From Mucilaginibacter sp. PAMC 26640 (GTDB lineage Bacteria > Bacteroidota > Bacteroidia > Sphingobacteriales > Sphingobacteriaceae): a stretch of 64,000 nucleotides of DNA. The position numbers and the translations under genes were made by a program. Below, one piece after another: positions 1 to 8,803 of this stretch. Under the pieces are notes generated by a model. The model was not told the origin of the DNA. It was given only the letters and a program-made list of their open reading frames with translations, and made no database searches. The stretch is from contig CP014773.1 in the NCBI GenBank assembly GCA_001596135.1, positions 4,402,001 through 4,466,000 of the forward strand. Direction: 5' to 3'. Every line of letters begins with the position of its first letter. The first letter of the stretch is position 1.

Positions 1-875
1 ATCTGCAGGGCCTTAATCTTAATAAAAGCGTTTACAATAAATTGTATCTCGATTATGAAACTATCCAAAAGGGCGGCGAATTTGAAGTATTCACCGGCCG
101 GATTGCCAATAAGCTTTTCATGCAGGATCTGGAGAAACCTACTTCTGCCATCACCGATGAGGTGATCGTACCTAATCCTTATATTATTGCCGGCTCTAAA
201 ACATTCAAAAAACCAATCACTATAGAAATTAAATGTGCCGATAGCCTCGCAAAGATCCATTACACACTGGATGGTTCTACTCCTACTGTATCATCAGCTG
301 TTTACGATAAGCCTATTCAAATCCTGGTGAATACAACTGTAAAAGCAATGGCTGTTAATAACGGCAAAACCAGCTTTGTCGATGAGGCAACTTTCAACAA
401 AATCCGCAGTGATCTTAAACTGTCCCTCGCTAATAAGTATCTCCCAAATTATTCTGCACAGGGCGATGAAACGCTTATTAACGGTATCCGTGGCACGGCC
501 AACTGGCGGCTGGGAAACTGGCAGGGTTACCAGGGTAATGATTTGGAAGCTGTTATTGATCTCGGACAGGTAAAGCCAATTAAACAAGTAAGCCTGGGGA
601 CTTTACAAGATACACGCTCGTGGATTGTATTCCCAAAATCGGTGCAGTACTGGACATCTGATGATGGTAAAAACTACAAATTAGCTGCAACTGCCAATAC
701 CAAAATAGACATTAAAGAGCTGGAGCCACAAACCCAGGACTTTATATCGACTTTAAATACACGTGCCCGTTATATTAAGCTGGTGGCTAAACAATATGGC
801 CCGTTGCCCGATTGGCACGAAAGTAAGGGCAGCCCAAGCTATATCTTTGCAGACGAGCTTACTATAAGTGAATGA
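1..875 (+). CDS. C-terminal part of a secreted glycosidase, probably GH92 alpha-mannosidase (5' truncated by window)
   Basis: The reading frame is open to the left edge (first full codon at base 3), so this is the last 290 residues of a longer protein. The first about 40 residues, with a KGGEFEF-like turn (KGGEFEV) before a TGRIANK stretch, resemble the end of the GH92 catalytic module (exo-alpha-mannosidases acting on glycans). Next comes a chitobiase/hexosaminidase C-terminal type beta-sandwich (residues about 65-115, with the typical YTLDGSTPT motif), then an F5/8 type C (discoidin-like, galactose-binding) domain over the last about 140 residues. These accessory modules usually bind sugars at the cell surface or in the periplasm. 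GH20 hexosaminidases carry similar tails, so the family assignment is not certain; the glycosidase class is inference because the catalytic residues lie outside the window. Confidence 0.6.
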   Translation, partial: LQGLNLNKSVYNKLYLDYETIQKGGEFEVFTGRIANKLFMQDLEKPTSAITDEVIVPNPYIIAGSKTFKKPITIEIKCADSLAKIHYTLDGSTPTVSSAVYDKPIQILVNTTVKAMAVNNGKTSFVDEATFNKIRSDLKLSLANKYLPNYSAQGDETLINGIRGTANWRLGNWQGYQGNDLEAVIDLGQVKPIKQVSLGTLQDTRSWIVFPKSVQYWTSDDGKNYKLAATANTKIDIKELEPQTQDFISTLNTRARYIKLVAKQYGPLPDWHESKGSPSYIFADELTISE

Positions 876-961
876 TTTTGTATTGTGCCCAGGAGCCAAA
901 GGCATAAATTCTTTATCAACAACCTTATATTAATATCAAATAACGACAAATATCCAGTTAT

Positions 962-1303
962 ATGGCCACTAACGAGCAATTATTAGACCGGGTCCGGGAA
1001 GCTTTAAAGTATCTTCCTTCAGTTGAAGAGAAGCGCATGTTTGGTGGTATTTGTTTTATGGTTGATGAAAAGCTTTGCATCTGCGTAAACATGCATGAAA
1101 TACTCTGCCGGATTGATCCCCAAGAATTTGAGTCTGCTCTTGCAACAGACGGTGTGCGCGCAATGAAACAAGGTGAACGCACCGCTAAAGGTTATATTTT
1201 CATTCACGAGGATGTTCTCAACCATCAAAAAGATTTTGAGTATTGGGTTGAGAAGGCGCTGGCTTACAACAAAATAGCGAAAGCAAGTATAAAGCGAAAA
1301 TAA
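962..1303 (+). CDS. TfoX/Sxy N-terminal domain family protein
   Basis: The product has 113 residues and fits a stand-alone TfoX N-terminal domain: an early KRMFGGICFMV block (the RxMFGG signature of the family), followed by the region of alternating strands and a C-terminal helix with a WVEKALAY motif. TfoX/Sxy is a competence regulator in Gammaproteobacteria, but single-domain members in Bacteroidota have no established role and should not be read as competence genes. ATG start at 962 is preceded by an A-rich leader without Shine-Dalgarno sequence. It stands alone on this strand between the glycosidase and a small membrane protein. Confidence 0.8.
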   Translation: MATNEQLLDRVREALKYLPSVEEKRMFGGICFMVDEKLCICVNMHEILCRIDPQEFESALATDGVRAMKQGERTAKGYIFIHEDVLNHQKDFEYWVEKALAYNKIAKASIKRK

Positions 1304-1482
1304 CCAGCCTGTTAAATGGAAATATAGCAACGAAGGCAATTTAGCTAACTACCAATGTGGAAAGCCTCATTCTCTGAATTTAAATATCGATTTGCAGTAA
1401 TATTATAAACCGCTACATTTGGTAGCTCCACGCCCCATTATTAGGCGGGCATTATAGACACATTATTATCTTTTAAAAATCA

Positions 1483-1950
1483 ATGGCGCAGATACCTAAA
1501 AAAAAACTTACCGTAAAGCAAAGAATGACCATCGTTTATATTGCCATGGGAGCGATCGTTGTGATAACAATTATTGGAAAGCTATTTAAAGGGAAGGAAT
1601 CATTTACACTTGAAGAAGTGCTTGCTACCAAAATCACAACCATTGAAGTAAAAGATAGAGGCTTAGTCGGCAACCATCAATATACAATTCGCGATGCCGA
1701 TAGTATTGCTGTACTTTTAGAAATTGTAAAAATGTCTAAACCTGTTGAATTTTCGTCATTGAACATCAAGATAGGAGCTCAAACATGCCTCATCATTTTA
1801 AAGGATGCATCAGGCAAAGAATTCAGCACAGTTCTGACCGATGAATCGAAAGATAAAGGGATCCTTCGTTCGGGGGAATACTTTTACCGAAATGACGATC
1901 TTCTGAATGTAGTTGAAACTAAGCTTAAGGCAACGCCTGCTAGTCATTAA
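1483..1950 (+). CDS. Hypothetical protein with one N-terminal membrane anchor
   Basis: The product has 155 residues. A basic N-terminus (PKKKLTVKQR) precedes one hydrophobic helix at about residues 17-35, followed by a soluble domain of about 115 residues with alternating strands and charged loops. The topology by the positive-inside rule puts the short N-terminus in the cytoplasm and the domain in the periplasm. I do not recognise a family. It has normal codon use and no partner gene next to it. Confidence 0.6.
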   Translation: MAQIPKKKLTVKQRMTIVYIAMGAIVVITIIGKLFKGKESFTLEEVLATKITTIEVKDRGLVGNHQYTIRDADSIAVLLEIVKMSKPVEFSSLNIKIGAQTCLIILKDASGKEFSTVLTDESKDKGILRSGEYFYRNDDLLNVVETKLKATPASH

Positions 1951-2018
1951 CCCAAGAGATTAAATACTCATTAGAAGTTAATTAAATTTCAGGAGGCGGA
2001 TATATTCAAACTCAGGAT

Positions 2019-2264
2019 TTAGGCTGCCATTCTGTTCACCTTCACATTTTCGATTAAATAGTTGTTCATCAACTCATTTTCTGAAATGATAACACTAAAG
2101 TCGTCGAACCTAAGGCCATCTTCAAAAGCATATAGCGTGTAACCACGTTTGTTACCATCGTAAGCGCCGAGTTCGTAAACTTCGTCGTATTTTTTGTTTT
2201 TGATTTTTGCACCGCTAACCAGCTGGTAAGAGTCGGATATAGTTTGAAATGTCAAGTTCTTCAT
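2019..2264 (-). CDS. Small hypothetical protein
   Basis: This is an 81-residue ORF with a mixed charged/hydrophobic composition, no signal peptide and no membrane segment. The many aromatic residues and GAYDGNKRGYTLYAF stretch suggest a small beta-rich cytoplasmic fold. It sits 33 bases downstream of the ABC ATPase gene on the same strand and could be the last gene of that unit, though nothing in its sequence suggests a transport role. No family recognised. Confidence 0.5.
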   Translation of the reverse strand: MKNLTFQTISDSYQLVSGAKIKNKKYDEVYELGAYDGNKRGYTLYAFEDGLRFDDFSVIISENELMNNYLIENVKVNRMAA

Positions 2265-2297
2265 AGTATGAATAACTGTACAATTTCTTTGCCAATT

Positions 2298-3047
2298 TTA
2301 CCCGAACCATTCAAACAGGTCGGCTTGCTTTAATTTGGACTTTTCTACGGCAGCAAGATCTCTCAATATTTTCCCTTCTCCCATCTGTATAACTCGGTTA
2401 CCGTAATTACCGGCATCCCTTAAATTATGCGTAACCAATACGGCGGTTAGCCTATATTCTTTAATGAGATCGTCCGCCGTACGCATTACCCGCTCGGCAG
2501 ATTTGGGGTCGAGAGCCGCTGTAGGTTCATCCAACAACAAGATCTTACAATCATCCATCACACTCATTAAAAGTGTAAGCGCCTGTCGCTGGCCGCCGGA
2601 TAGCGTACCTATCGGCTGTTCGGTTTTATCTTCGAGCCCCATCCCCAATGTGGCTATTTTTTCGCGCACCTGTTTTTTAAATGCTTCGGTTTTGCCTATA
2701 CTGAGGCCCTTGTTTTGCGTGCGTAATGCAGCCAAGCGAAAGTTATCGATAATACTGAGATCAGCAGCTGTCCCGAGCATTGGATTTTGGAAAATCCGGG
2801 CTATCCATTTGCTGCGCTGGTAATCTTGCAGTTTGGTAACGTCGTTTTGTTCGATGGTGATGGTACCGGTGCTTGGAAAGGCCGTCCCAGCAACCAGATT
2901 AAGCAAAGTAGTTTTGCCGGAGCCGTTAGATCCAACAATCACGACAAATTCGCCTGCATTGATCGTAAGATCAATATTGCTAAGTGCACTTACCTGATTG
3001 GCTTTTCCACTATTAAAAGTTTTGCTAATGTTATTTAAAGTGATCAT
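2298..3047 (-). CDS. ABC importer ATP-binding protein
   Basis: A 249-residue ABC ATPase: Walker A GSNGSGKTT at about residues 39-47, Q-loop region near IARIFQNP, signature LSGGQRQ, Walker B ILLLDEP and the switch histidine in LVTHN. It powers uptake through the permease encoded just upstream, whose stop overlaps this start by 4 bases (ATGA), implying translational coupling. With the PF04392-type binding lipoprotein it makes a complete importer of the TrpXYZ/ YtpX-like class. The substrate cannot be read from the sequence; tryptophan or another small amphipathic compound is only a guess from relatives. Confidence 0.88.
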   Translation of the reverse strand: MITLNNISKTFNSGKANQVSALSNIDLTINAGEFVVIVGSNGSGKTTLLNLVAGTAFPSTGTITIEQNDVTKLQDYQRSKWIARIFQNPMLGTAADLSIIDNFRLAALRTQNKGLSIGKTEAFKKQVREKIATLGMGLEDKTEQPIGTLSGGQRQALTLLMSVMDDCKILLLDEPTAALDPKSAERVMRTADDLIKEYRLTAVLVTHNLRDAGNYGNRVIQMGEGKILRDLAAVEKSKLKQADLFEWFG

Positions 3048-3910
3048 TCGGTGCGTTGAGTTAAGCGCGGTAAGCCCACAATAAGAAATACAAAAAGAGC
3101 AGTAACAATTTTAAGCATGTTGGGATTTACACCGATACTGAGTGTTATGGCCAGCACAAACTGAAAGATGATTGCCCCTGCCAGCACCAGCAAAAGGCTT
3201 AGCCATACCGATGTTATTTGCAGCCAGTTGATAATAGTCTCGGCTATAATAACAGAACCCAGGCCGATAATAACGCTGCCTATGCCCATATTGATATCCG
3301 CGAAACCCTGTTGTTGCGAAATGAGGTAGCCGCTAAGGGCAGTTAGCGCATTGGCTATAGCAAGTCCTGTTATTTTCATCCTGTCGGTGTTTACCCCGAG
3401 CGCACGGATCATCGGCTCACTATTACCTGTAGCCCGCATAGCCATGCCAAAATCGGTTTTCAATACATAGCCGATTAGCAGCGTAAGCAAAGCCACAAAA
3501 ACCAGCAAAACTATTAGTGAATTGTGATTGGGATCGGTAATGAATATAACGGCCGAATACAGCGTATTAACGTTAAGCAAAGGAAGATTTGATCGACCCA
3601 GTATGGTTAAGTTAACGGAGTAGAGCGCCGTCATTACTAAAATACCGGCGAGCAAAGCGTTAATTTTGAGCTTGGTATGAATAATTCCCGTTAGCGCACC
3701 GGCCAGCGCCCCCGCTACGATCACAGCTAACAGAACCACATAACCGGGTTGATGTTGGGTAAGCATTATACCTGTCACTGCGCCGCCAAGAGTATAGCTG
3801 CCATCGGTGGTAATATCCGGGATATTAAAGATCTTCATAGAGATGTAAATGCCAAAGGCAATCCCCGCATAGCATAATCCCTGTATGAGGGCGGTTAGGT
3901 AAAAATCCAT
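3044..3910 (-). CDS. ABC importer permease
   Basis: The 288-residue product is strongly hydrophobic with about eight or nine predicted membrane helices and fits the BPD_transp_2 (LivH/RbsC-like) permease family that pairs with PF04392-type binding proteins. A short cytoplasmic loop with the segment GMAMRATGNSEPMIRALGV resembles the coupling region that contacts the ATPase. The gene lies directly after the binding protein (no gap) and overlaps the ATPase gene by 4 bases, so the three form one operon. Confidence 0.85.
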   Translation of the reverse strand: MDFYLTALIQGLCYAGIAFGIYISMKIFNIPDITTDGSYTLGGAVTGIMLTQHQPGYVVLLAVIVAGALAGALTGIIHTKLKINALLAGILVMTALYSVNLTILGRSNLPLLNVNTLYSAVIFITDPNHNSLIVLLVFVALLTLLIGYVLKTDFGMAMRATGNSEPMIRALGVNTDRMKITGLAIANALTALSGYLISQQQGFADINMGIGSVIIGLGSVIIAETIINWLQITSVWLSLLLVLAGAIIFQFVLAITLSIGVNPNMLKIVTALFVFLIVGLPRLTQRTE

Positions 3911-4879
3911 TTATTTAAGTGCAATAAAGTCAGCCGGAACAGTAATGTTGTATTTTTTGGCCGCGGTAGGGTTGTAAACACGCTTGCGCACTTTCACCAT
4001 TTCCAGTTTCAATCCTTCTGTTTGATGCGTTTTTAGAAACTGCGCTGCCTGCACACCGCTTTGGTACCCCCATTGATAAATATCTGCACCAAAGGCAGCC
4101 ACTGCACCACGTTGCACCAAACCGGCCTCACTGGTAAATATGGGGGTATTCTTTTCATTACAGCTTTTCAGGATAGTTTCAAAAGCCGAAAATACCGTAT
4201 TATCAGGGTTGGCAAAAAAGGCATCGATATTTTTTGCCAGCAGCGCCTGCGTAACCAGCTGTGCATCGGCAGATGAGTTTAATGGCAGGGCAATAACCTT
4301 TACATTCAGTTTGGCAGCTAAGCTTTGGATCCTGCTCAACGCGTCGGCAGATTGCGGTTCCGATTGGTTATAGATCATCCCGATAGAAAGCCGGGCACCT
4401 TTAGGCTTCAGCAATTTAGGAATCAAAGCAAAAGATGTGTCTATATAGCTTAAATCCTCCATGGTGCCAAACAGGTTTGCGGGGCCCTTGCCACTAGCAT
4501 CAGCCACCTTCATCCGCTCTGGCGTTGGCGATACCATCTGAAAAATAGGGATGGTTTTGGTTTTCTGGATAGCAGCCACGGTTGAAAGCGTGGTGGAGGT
4601 AGCCAGCAGATCAACCTTATCTGATACAAACTGATTAACTATCGTAGTTAATGTGGGGATATTTTGCTGAGCGTTGGCGAATCTAATCTCTATATTTTTC
4701 TTTTCAGTGCTAAATCCCTTGTCTTTAAGCGCAGCAACAAAACCATTTTTTGCCTGGGAAAGTGTCGCGTCCTCTAACGCTTCCACAAATCCCACAACAG
4801 GTACACCTGTTTTTTTTGGTGCGCATGAAAACGCCATTAACGCTATTGATAAGGTTAAAAAGGGCTTGATAAGTTTCAT
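3911..4879 (-). CDS. ABC importer substrate-binding lipoprotein (TrpX/YtpX-like, PF04392)
   Basis: A 322-residue periplasmic binding protein. I place the start at 4879, because from there the protein begins MKLIKPFL with a signal peptide ending at a lipobox (LMAFSC); the frame is open 24 codons further upstream, but this extension has no export signal. Typical family features are a GFVEALEDATL opening strand, repeated Rossmann halves and a late FGADIYQWGYQSG helix. It should be anchored in the periplasmic membrane leaflet and hand a small ligand to the permease. Members of this family bind aromatic amino acids and other small ligands; the ligand here is unknown. Confidence 0.85.
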   Translation of the reverse strand: MKLIKPFLTLSIALMAFSCAPKKTGVPVVGFVEALEDATLSQAKNGFVAALKDKGFSTEKKNIEIRFANAQQNIPTLTTIVNQFVSDKVDLLATSTTLSTVAAIQKTKTIPIFQMVSPTPERMKVADASGKGPANLFGTMEDLSYIDTSFALIPKLLKPKGARLSIGMIYNQSEPQSADALSRIQSLAAKLNVKVIALPLNSSADAQLVTQALLAKNIDAFFANPDNTVFSAFETILKSCNEKNTPIFTSEAGLVQRGAVAAFGADIYQWGYQSGVQAAQFLKTHQTEGLKLEMVKVRKRVYNPTAAKKYNITVPADFIALK

Positions 4880-5213
4880 GTTACTAAAGTAGCTAATCGG
4901 TTCCAAAGCAAAAAATGTTATAGTTTTCAGATGCGAGTTTTTACAAAGCATCTATATTTATAGCAAGAAACATTATGATTTTAAATCAAAAACAGGGTTT
5001 ACATAATTTAAAACATTCAGTGTTAACCTTTTTTAGATCACTGAAAATCAGAAATCTAAAAAAATATAAAAATCGACTTAGCATTTTTCCTGGAAAGCCT
5101 TTGATTGACATTTTCCACCCCGATAAATGATATAGCTGAGATTGCCCGGTAAACCGAAGCGGTGAAAGAAGGCCGCATCGCTGCAAAATGTTATCTTTGC
5201 AAAAAACTCATTC
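4880..5213. other. Divergent intergenic region between ABC importer operon and purB
   Basis: This 334-base A/T-rich stretch holds the start regions of two divergent units. I see a -7 type box for purB near its right end and no clear riboswitch or operator. Small ORFs here have poor composition. Confidence 0.5.
5192..5199 (+). promoter_or_regulatory. -7 promoter box upstream of purB
   Basis: The bases TATCTTTG match the Bacteroidota -7 consensus TAnnTTTG fully and sit 14 bases before the purB ATG, a normal distance for this phylum. No TTTG -33 box is visible at the expected 19-21 base spacing, so support is partial. Confidence 0.45.
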
Positions 5214-6557
5214 ATGGAATTAAATTCTCTCACCGCTATATCACCTATCGATGGTCGTTACCGTAATGCTACAGCAGAATTGGCCCCTTATTTTTCGGAG
5301 TTTGCTTTGATTAAATACCGGGTGTTTGTAGAAATAGAATATTTCATTGCCCTGTACCAGCTACCTGTGCCACAGCTGCAATATTACGATGGTAGTAAAT
5401 CGGAGTTATTGCGCGACATCTACCGGAATTTTTCAGAAGCTGATGCCGGCGAAATAAAGGAGATCGAAAAAACAACCAACCATGATGTAAAGGCAGTAGA
5501 ATACTTCATCAAAAACAAATTTGACGGGTTAGGTCTGCAGGGCTATAAAGAGTTTATCCATTTCGGGCTAACCTCCCAGGATATCAACAATACCGCTATC
5601 CCCTATTCGTTTAAGCAGGCAATACATGACATTTATATCCCACAGTTGCACAGCCTGATTGATGTGTTGCGGCATTACGCATCTGAATGGGCTCACATCC
5701 CAATGCTGGCCCACACCCACGGGCAGCCCGCGTCGCCAACACGTTTGGGTAAAGAAATAGAAGTGTTTGTAGAGCGTTTGATTAACCAATTACATTTACT
5801 CCGCGCTGTACCCTACTCGGCCAAATTTGGCGGAGCCACGGGTAATTTTAACGCACATAAAGTAGCCTACCCGGATACCGATTGGAAAGCCTTCGGCAAT
5901 CATTTTGTGAACGAAGTTTTAGGCCTGCACCGCTCGCAATTTACTACCCAAATAGAACATTATGATAATTTTGCCGCGCAATGCGATGCCTTGAAACGTA
6001 TCAATAATATCCTGATAGATCTGGACCGGGATGTTTGGACCTACATTTCCATGAACTATTTTAAGCAAAAAATAAAGGCAGGCGAGGTCGGCTCATCGGC
6101 AATGCCTCATAAAGTAAACCCGATAGATTTTGAGAACAGCGAGGGCAACCTGGGTATTGCGAACGCCATGTTTGAACACCTGGCGGCCAAACTACCTGTT
6201 TCGCGTTTACAGCGCGATCTTACCGATTCTACGGTACTCCGTAATATTGGCGTACCCGTGGCGCACACGTTAATTGCGTTTAAATCTACCATTAAAGGAT
6301 TAAATAAATTATTACTGAATGAACCGGCTATCAATGCGCACCTGGAAGCAAACTGGGCTGTGGTTGCTGAGGCCATTCAAACTATATTACGCCGCGAAGC
6401 TTATCCAAACCCATATGAAGCGCTGAAGGAACTCACCCGTACGAATACCCAGGTGAATGCCCAAACCATAGCCCAATTTGTGGATACTTTGCAGGTAAGC
6501 GATAGCGTAAAAGAAGAGCTTAAGAGTATTACACCACAAACTTATACTGGGATATAA
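5214..6557 (+). CDS. purB: Adenylosuccinate lyase
   Basis: PurB removes fumarate from SAICAR and from adenylosuccinate in purine synthesis, in the cytoplasm. The 447-residue product has the fumarase/aspartase superfamily signature GSSAMPHKVNPIDFEN (about residues 288-303), containing the flexible catalytic serine loop, the THGQPASPT block around the general acid histidine, and the N-terminal ISPIDGRY motif typical of the PurB group. Length is normal. purC, the preceding step, is also in the window (49.4 kb) but in a separate unit. Start ATG follows a -7 promoter box by 14 bases. Confidence 0.96.
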   Translation: MELNSLTAISPIDGRYRNATAELAPYFSEFALIKYRVFVEIEYFIALYQLPVPQLQYYDGSKSELLRDIYRNFSEADAGEIKEIEKTTNHDVKAVEYFIKNKFDGLGLQGYKEFIHFGLTSQDINNTAIPYSFKQAIHDIYIPQLHSLIDVLRHYASEWAHIPMLAHTHGQPASPTRLGKEIEVFVERLINQLHLLRAVPYSAKFGGATGNFNAHKVAYPDTDWKAFGNHFVNEVLGLHRSQFTTQIEHYDNFAAQCDALKRINNILIDLDRDVWTYISMNYFKQKIKAGEVGSSAMPHKVNPIDFENSEGNLGIANAMFEHLAAKLPVSRLQRDLTDSTVLRNIGVPVAHTLIAFKSTIKGLNKLLLNEPAINAHLEANWAVVAEAIQTILRREAYPNPYEALKELTRTNTQVNAQTIAQFVDTLQVSDSVKEELKSITPQTYTGI

Positions 6558-6560
6558 ATT

Positions 6561-6965
6561 ATGAAGCGGTTGCACTCGCATATAACATACCCGATTGTCT
6601 TTTTTAACTTGGCGGTTGATGCTTTTGCGACCTATTTGCTTTTTGACAATTACGATACTTCGCTTGGTCTATTATATTTGGTAGTGTTAATGAATTTTAT
6701 TTTTTTGTTAGGTGCATATGTAAGTTTCATAACCTACAAACGAGTTTATTTAAATGACTCTAAGCTTTATATATATGACCTATATTCAAAAACACCGTAT
6801 ATTTTGCCTTTGACGGATTTACGAGGGGTTAAAAAAGAAATGCGGGTATTCGATATGCTGTTTGGTGTTTATAAACTCGATCTTGCAGTTGAAGGTAGTT
6901 ATAATGATTACACTTTCACCTTCATAAAAAACAAACTGATTGGGAATCTGAGCAATTACATTTGA
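6561..6965 (+). CDS. Hypothetical membrane protein, PH-like
   Basis: The 134-residue product has two hydrophobic helices (about residues 10-30 and 36-58) followed by a short soluble domain with the pattern KRVYLNDSKLYIYDL...LPLTDLRGVKKE, which resembles bacterial PH-like (YdbT/bPH) membrane-associated domains. It starts 3 bases after the purB stop, so it probably shares that transcript. Function unknown; the PH-like reading is inference from pattern only. Confidence 0.6.
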   Translation: MKRLHSHITYPIVFFNLAVDAFATYLLFDNYDTSLGLLYLVVLMNFIFLLGAYVSFITYKRVYLNDSKLYIYDLYSKTPYILPLTDLRGVKKEMRVFDMLFGVYKLDLAVEGSYNDYTFTFIKNKLIGNLSNYI

Positions 6966-7066
6966 CAAAATCGCTTAACGTCTGTCAGTATCAAGTAAAA
7001 CTAAATCAGGCTTGCAAGAACAACCGAAAACCTGTTTACATTTGTTTACTACTAAATAGAACATCC

Positions 7067-7618
7067 ATGAATATCAACGTATATACCGAAACCACGCCGA
7101 ACCCGGCAACAATGAAGTTTATAGTAAACAAGTTGTTGATAAACGGAAGCGTGGATTATGCCACTAAGGAAAGTGCCGAAAAATCTCCTTTTGCTAAGGA
7201 ATTATATAAATTTTCATTTGTAAATGGCGTTTTTTTCGCCAGCAACTTCGTTACGGTTACCAAAACCGAAGGCACCGAATGGAACGACATAGAAGCGATA
7301 CTGAAAGAGTTTGTAAAAGGTGCGGTTGAATCTGAATTGAAAGTACAGGAAGTAGAGCAAACCGAAGAAGTTGAATTTGAAGGTACTGAAACCGAAATCA
7401 AAATTCAGCAGATCCTAAACGATTACGTTCGCCCGGCAGTTGAGCAGGATGGCGGCGCTATCAGCTACCGTTCTTTTGATGCAGGTGTGGTTACTGTTGA
7501 GCTTCGCGGTTCATGCAGCGGTTGCCCATCATCAACGGTAACATTAAAGTCAGGTATCGAGAATCTATTAAAACGTATGGTTCCCGAAGTGACCGAAGTG
7601 GTATCTGAAGCGCTATAA
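7067..7618 (+). CDS. Nfu/NifU-type iron-sulfur scaffold protein
   Basis: The 183-residue protein carries an N-terminal Nfu_N domain (start MNINVYTETTPNPATMKF, the usual ETTPNPxTxKF motif) and a C-terminal NifU domain with the cluster-binding pair in GSCSGCPSS (CxxC). Such proteins receive a 4Fe-4S cluster and hand it to target enzymes in the cytoplasm. I choose the ATG at 7067 because the conserved domain begins there; the frame is open upstream from a TTG at 6962 but this extension is not conserved-looking. Possible clients in this window include QueE and MqnE (radical SAM). Confidence 0.9.
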   Translation: MNINVYTETTPNPATMKFIVNKLLINGSVDYATKESAEKSPFAKELYKFSFVNGVFFASNFVTVTKTEGTEWNDIEAILKEFVKGAVESELKVQEVEQTEEVEFEGTETEIKIQQILNDYVRPAVEQDGGAISYRSFDAGVVTVELRGSCSGCPSSTVTLKSGIENLLKRMVPEVTEVVSEAL

Positions 7619-7669
7619 TCAGGTTTTCAAGAATTGATTAGGTGCTTAAACCGATCAACATATTTATTG

Positions 7670-7705
7670 AGCCGATTTGAAGATGATTCATATCGGCTTT
7701 TTATT
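7670..7705 (+). terminator. Intrinsic terminator after nfu gene
   Basis: A 7-bp stem (AGCCGAT with ATCGGCT) at 7670-7676 and 7692-7698 is followed by a T-rich run (TTTTTATT). It lies 50 bases after the Nfu stop and would end the purB-nfu transcription unit. Confidence 0.65.
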
Positions 7706-7746
7706 GCTTTATAAAGTTGTATTGGATTTTACCATAGCCATTAGCG

Positions 7747-8082
7747 TTAGCCTCTGCCCATGATCTTATCCCAAAAGGAACTAATTCCGATATAGATCTT
7801 GTCCCCTTTTATTTTTACGGGATAACTCTCTACAAAGTCGTTTTGTCCGGTGCTGCCTTTGCCGGTTTTCAGGTCGTACGAAAAACGGTGGTAAGGGCAA
7901 ACCAACCTTCCATCAGCACACCAACCCCTGCTTAAATCTTCGCCTGCATGCGGGCATTTTGCGTTCACTGCAAACAAATCTCCCGCATAATTCACAAGAC
8001 AAATATTTTGGCCGCCTACCTTTATTTTTTTGATAAAAGGTTGTTCACTAATTTCTTCTTCAGGAAGTTTATACCACTTCAT
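7747..8082 (-). CDS. Rieske [2Fe-2S] ferredoxin-like protein
   Basis: A 111-residue soluble Rieske domain. The two ligand pairs are visible as CPH (with AGEDLSRGWC following) and CPYH, giving the C-x-H ... C-x2-H pattern. There is no membrane anchor or signal, so it is a NirD/ferredoxin-like electron carrier rather than the bc1 complex subunit. Its start directly abuts the stop of the upstream hypothetical gene (8083), so they are one operon; the electron partner is not evident. Confidence 0.85.
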   Translation of the reverse strand: MKWYKLPEEEISEQPFIKKIKVGGQNICLVNYAGDLFAVNAKCPHAGEDLSRGWCADGRLVCPYHRFSYDLKTGKGSTGQNDFVESYPVKIKGDKIYIGISSFWDKIMGRG

Positions 8083-8784
8083 TTATTCATAAAATTCTAT
8101 TTTGCCTTCCTTTTCTTCCCCAAAATAACCAATGTCGTAAATTATTCTCGAAAGCATAATTTTTATATCCCAGGCGCTTTTAAAGTTTGCCATATTATAA
8201 TTATATCTCATTACTCCAGCCGTATCTTCCCGTTTAAAACCCAAGTTTTCAAAAAGATGGATTTGCTTTTCTTTCGGATCATCAGAATCGCAATATGAGA
8301 TAATGAAACTTAAATCTATTGTTATACTAAGCGTTTTGGTTTCATCCAAGGTAAATACTATTTGAATGGGAATTCCCCTATGCGACAAAGTCAGGATAAA
8401 TTTTTTGTATTTACAAGCGTACAAGTCGAAAAGAGCATTGTCTATTTCTTGTCCGTCAGTCAGGAGTGTTCGCTTTGCTGTTAATCCTGTAATTTTACTT
8501 AATTCCTTTTCAAATTGTTTCTTCCAAAATCTTGAAATATACTCATCTGATTTATCTTCAATATTCAGTTGCTTGCTGAATCGTTGAAGTCTTTCCTCAG
8601 CTTCAAAATAAGGGTCTTTAAAATAGCGTAAACGGTAAAGCTGCGCTTCAACTTTGTTTAACGCGTTGCCACTTAGATGCACACTTTCGTAATCATGTTC
8701 TAGTAGACCATCATTTACCGCCGACTCAAGGGATTTTTTTTCCTCTTCTAGGATTGATATAAGTAGGTCGAGATCTGATTTCAA
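8083..8784 (-). CDS. Hypothetical protein
   Basis: The 233-residue product is charged, soluble and without signal peptide. The first about 90 residues look helical (LLISILEEEKKSLES), the rest alternates strands and helices. I do not recognise a family. It lies in a tight three-gene unit: 19 bases after the lipoprotein gene and directly before the Rieske gene. G+C looks lower than in neighbouring enzymes (many AAA/TTT codons), which may hint at separate origin, but I have not computed it. Confidence 0.6.
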   Translation of the reverse strand: MKSDLDLLISILEEEKKSLESAVNDGLLEHDYESVHLSGNALNKVEAQLYRLRYFKDPYFEAEERLQRFSKQLNIEDKSDEYISRFWKKQFEKELSKITGLTAKRTLLTDGQEIDNALFDLYACKYKKFILTLSHRGIPIQIVFTLDETKTLSITIDLSFIISYCDSDDPKEKQIHLFENLGFKREDTAGVMRYNYNMANFKSAWDIKIMLSRIIYDIGYFGEEKEGKIEFYE

Positions 8785-8803
8785 AATGATAAAATCTATC
8801 GTC

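Noticed and set aside
4884..4912. Minus-strand promoter (TTTG-N17-TACTTTAG) before the ABC importer
   Set aside because: It would start transcription inside or at the start codon, so it is probably accidental.
7747..8082. Rieske subunit of cytochrome bc1 or alternative complex III
   Set aside because: There is no membrane anchor or signal and no cytochrome gene nearby.
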